64,000 bases of DNA, taken from Talinum fruticosum. Taxonomy: Eukaryota; Streptophyta; Magnoliopsida; Caryophyllales; Talinaceae. The notes beneath the pieces are model-generated. The model searched no databases. It was not told the origin of the DNA and worked only from the letters and a program-made list of their open reading frames with translations. Position 1 is the first letter of the stretch; the number at the start of each line of letters is the position of its first letter. A program made the position numbers and the translations under genes. The stretch spans positions 2,108,001-2,172,000 of the forward strand of contig JAITYX010000032.1 in the NCBI GenBank assembly GCA_021018815.1, written 5' to 3'. Shown piece after piece: positions 62,801-64,000 of the stretch.

Positions 62801-64000
62801 TTATTGTTCGTGATTTCATGACAATTTTATTACAGTTCTTTTTCATACAAATAAGATGTAATAGTGAAAAAACAATTATAACGTTTTTGCATTTTTGAAT
62901 TGTAAAGTTGACAGCATTTTACATCCATCCAAACAAGCTGTATGGTGCAAGACAAGCAAAATTGTGCCCAGGTTTTCGCATTGACAGAGATCCTGAAAAG
63001 AGTGCAGTAGCCAGCAGCATTGCAGGATAAGAAATAATATATTGGGTGGATAATTCAATGCCCAACAGTGAAACAAGAGTGTCCATGATGTGATTATATT
63101 GACGGTTGACAGTATCTCTCTTACCTTCTCAGAAGAAGCCGATCTATATCTGCTGCTCGTCTTTGCTTTACTAGTCCTTGCTTCAGTTGGTCAGTCTACC
63201 TACATTCTGCAAGAATGAGGATTTTAGCACTTATGCTCAACGCTCTAGCTTTATAGAGAATAAATCAACATGTTGCTAGAAGGAACAAGTTTGAGAATTG
63301 AGCCTTTAGATTCCAAAGACGATGAAAGTGGTATTCTGCATTGGTCTTCCACAAAATGTCATCACCACATGAACGAGACCATGTATGAATATATGTTACC
63401 GCCAATTGAAGAAAATGACATTTGCACACAGAACGTTGTCTGACCGATTGTGCTGTGAGCATTGTTTTACAGATACGAGGTAAATTTTGAACCTTCAATA
63501 TGAATAAATGATCATCTGCAGAATGATTCCCTATAGTTTGATACAATAACCTTTGGAACCACTGACTTACATCTATTCTGCGCCACTGAGGATTAAGGAC
63601 TCAAATTTGGGGTACACATTTGGACAAAGGGATCCAGATGCGATAAGAAATAGCTGAAAAATCAACCTGAAATCAATTAAAAGCCATTACTGCTTACTTC
63701 CAAATAGAATAATTAGAAAACCCAACTATTTAACAAAATTATGGTAACGAATTTGGACTAAACTTTGACAGATAGATTTCTCTGACATTAGCAATTTAAG
63801 TCAAAAAGGCTAGGTTCTTAACTGACTCAATCCCAGAGTAAATTGCTCGGATCTTTTAAATAGCAGCTTTTCAGGCTGTTCACATAATCATTTCATGTCT
63901 CTGATGGACCTTCCATCCAAATGCATCCCCAAATATTCAATCCCCTGAAACTCAGTGGAATAAAATGTTTAAAAATGAAGGTAGGGGGTTCCAGACATTA
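59843..64000. other. right-end region, no gene recognised
   Basis: AT-rich sequence. The block aatgtaatgtaatgtaatga at about 60861-60882 is a short tandem repeat. Phrases tcttaacagaccaaattca and tataaacgaatgcatgtgat near 60615-60690 recur as diverged copies near 62135-62255. A 55-codon minus frame at 62919-63086 (MDTLVSLLGIELSTQY...) is uninterrupted but unrecognised. The end (63880-64000, minus) reads GIEYLGMHLDGR, which might be reverse-transcriptase-like. None is strong enough to call as a gene. Confidence 0.3.

Noticed and set aside
1..64000. CRISPR array, rRNA genes, bacterial operons or phage
   Set aside because: The window is plant nuclear DNA. The tandem arrays present are minisatellite or LTR-internal, with no spacer-repeat structure, and no rRNA-like stretch was seen.

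Overview
This is nuclear DNA of a flowering plant, most likely a eudicot. The genes carry many short exons with GT..AG introns in an AT-rich background, and the products are plant versions of eukaryotic nuclear and mitochondrial proteins plus a plant-only secreted E6-like protein. Transposons of several plant classes fill introns and spacers. Family assignments rest on remembered family motifs and on exons that join in phase; no database search was run.

Layout. (1) 1490-2175, minus: first four coding exons of a PRL1-type WD40 splicing factor, whose rest lies left of the window. (2) 2883-5635: a solo LTR with an exact 5-bp target duplication. (3) 7349-7704, minus: a small plant membrane protein. 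(4) 9250-16765, minus: condensin II subunit CAP-D3, nine exons. (5) 22199-23961, minus: a NUCLEAR FUSION DEFECTIVE 6-like mitochondrial protein, three exons. (6) 24898-28843: a long-armed inverted-repeat transposon in a (TA)n tract that carries two opposed tRNA-like cloverleaves. (7) 29269-39718, minus: DCAF13/SOF1, 17 exons, with a hAT-type element in intron 10. (8) 42064-47383, plus: mitochondrial protease ATP23, five exons, with a LINE remnant in intron 2. (9) 48335-50154, minus: an E6-like secreted protein enlarged by a tandem repeat. (10) 53931-59837: a second solo LTR with its own 5-bp duplication, holding an alternating two-type tandem array and a nested Mutator-like element with a 10-bp duplication. 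(11) 59838-64000: no gene recognised.

Four of the six fully contained genes are broken by exactly one missing base, each in or next to a run of identical bases: 7439-7442, 12328-12332, 37653-37656 and 48553-48557. Putting one base back restores the conserved frame and the exon phase arithmetic every time. Homopolymer deletions in the assembly explain this better than four independent pseudogenes, so all four are annotated as probably functional.

The genes are unlinked housekeeping functions (splicing, chromosome condensation, ribosome biogenesis, mitochondrial proteostasis) plus one secreted protein. I see no operon-like logic. The most unusual pieces are the E6-like repeat expansion, the paired tRNA-like sequences inside the long inverted-repeat element, and the nested transposon history on the right.
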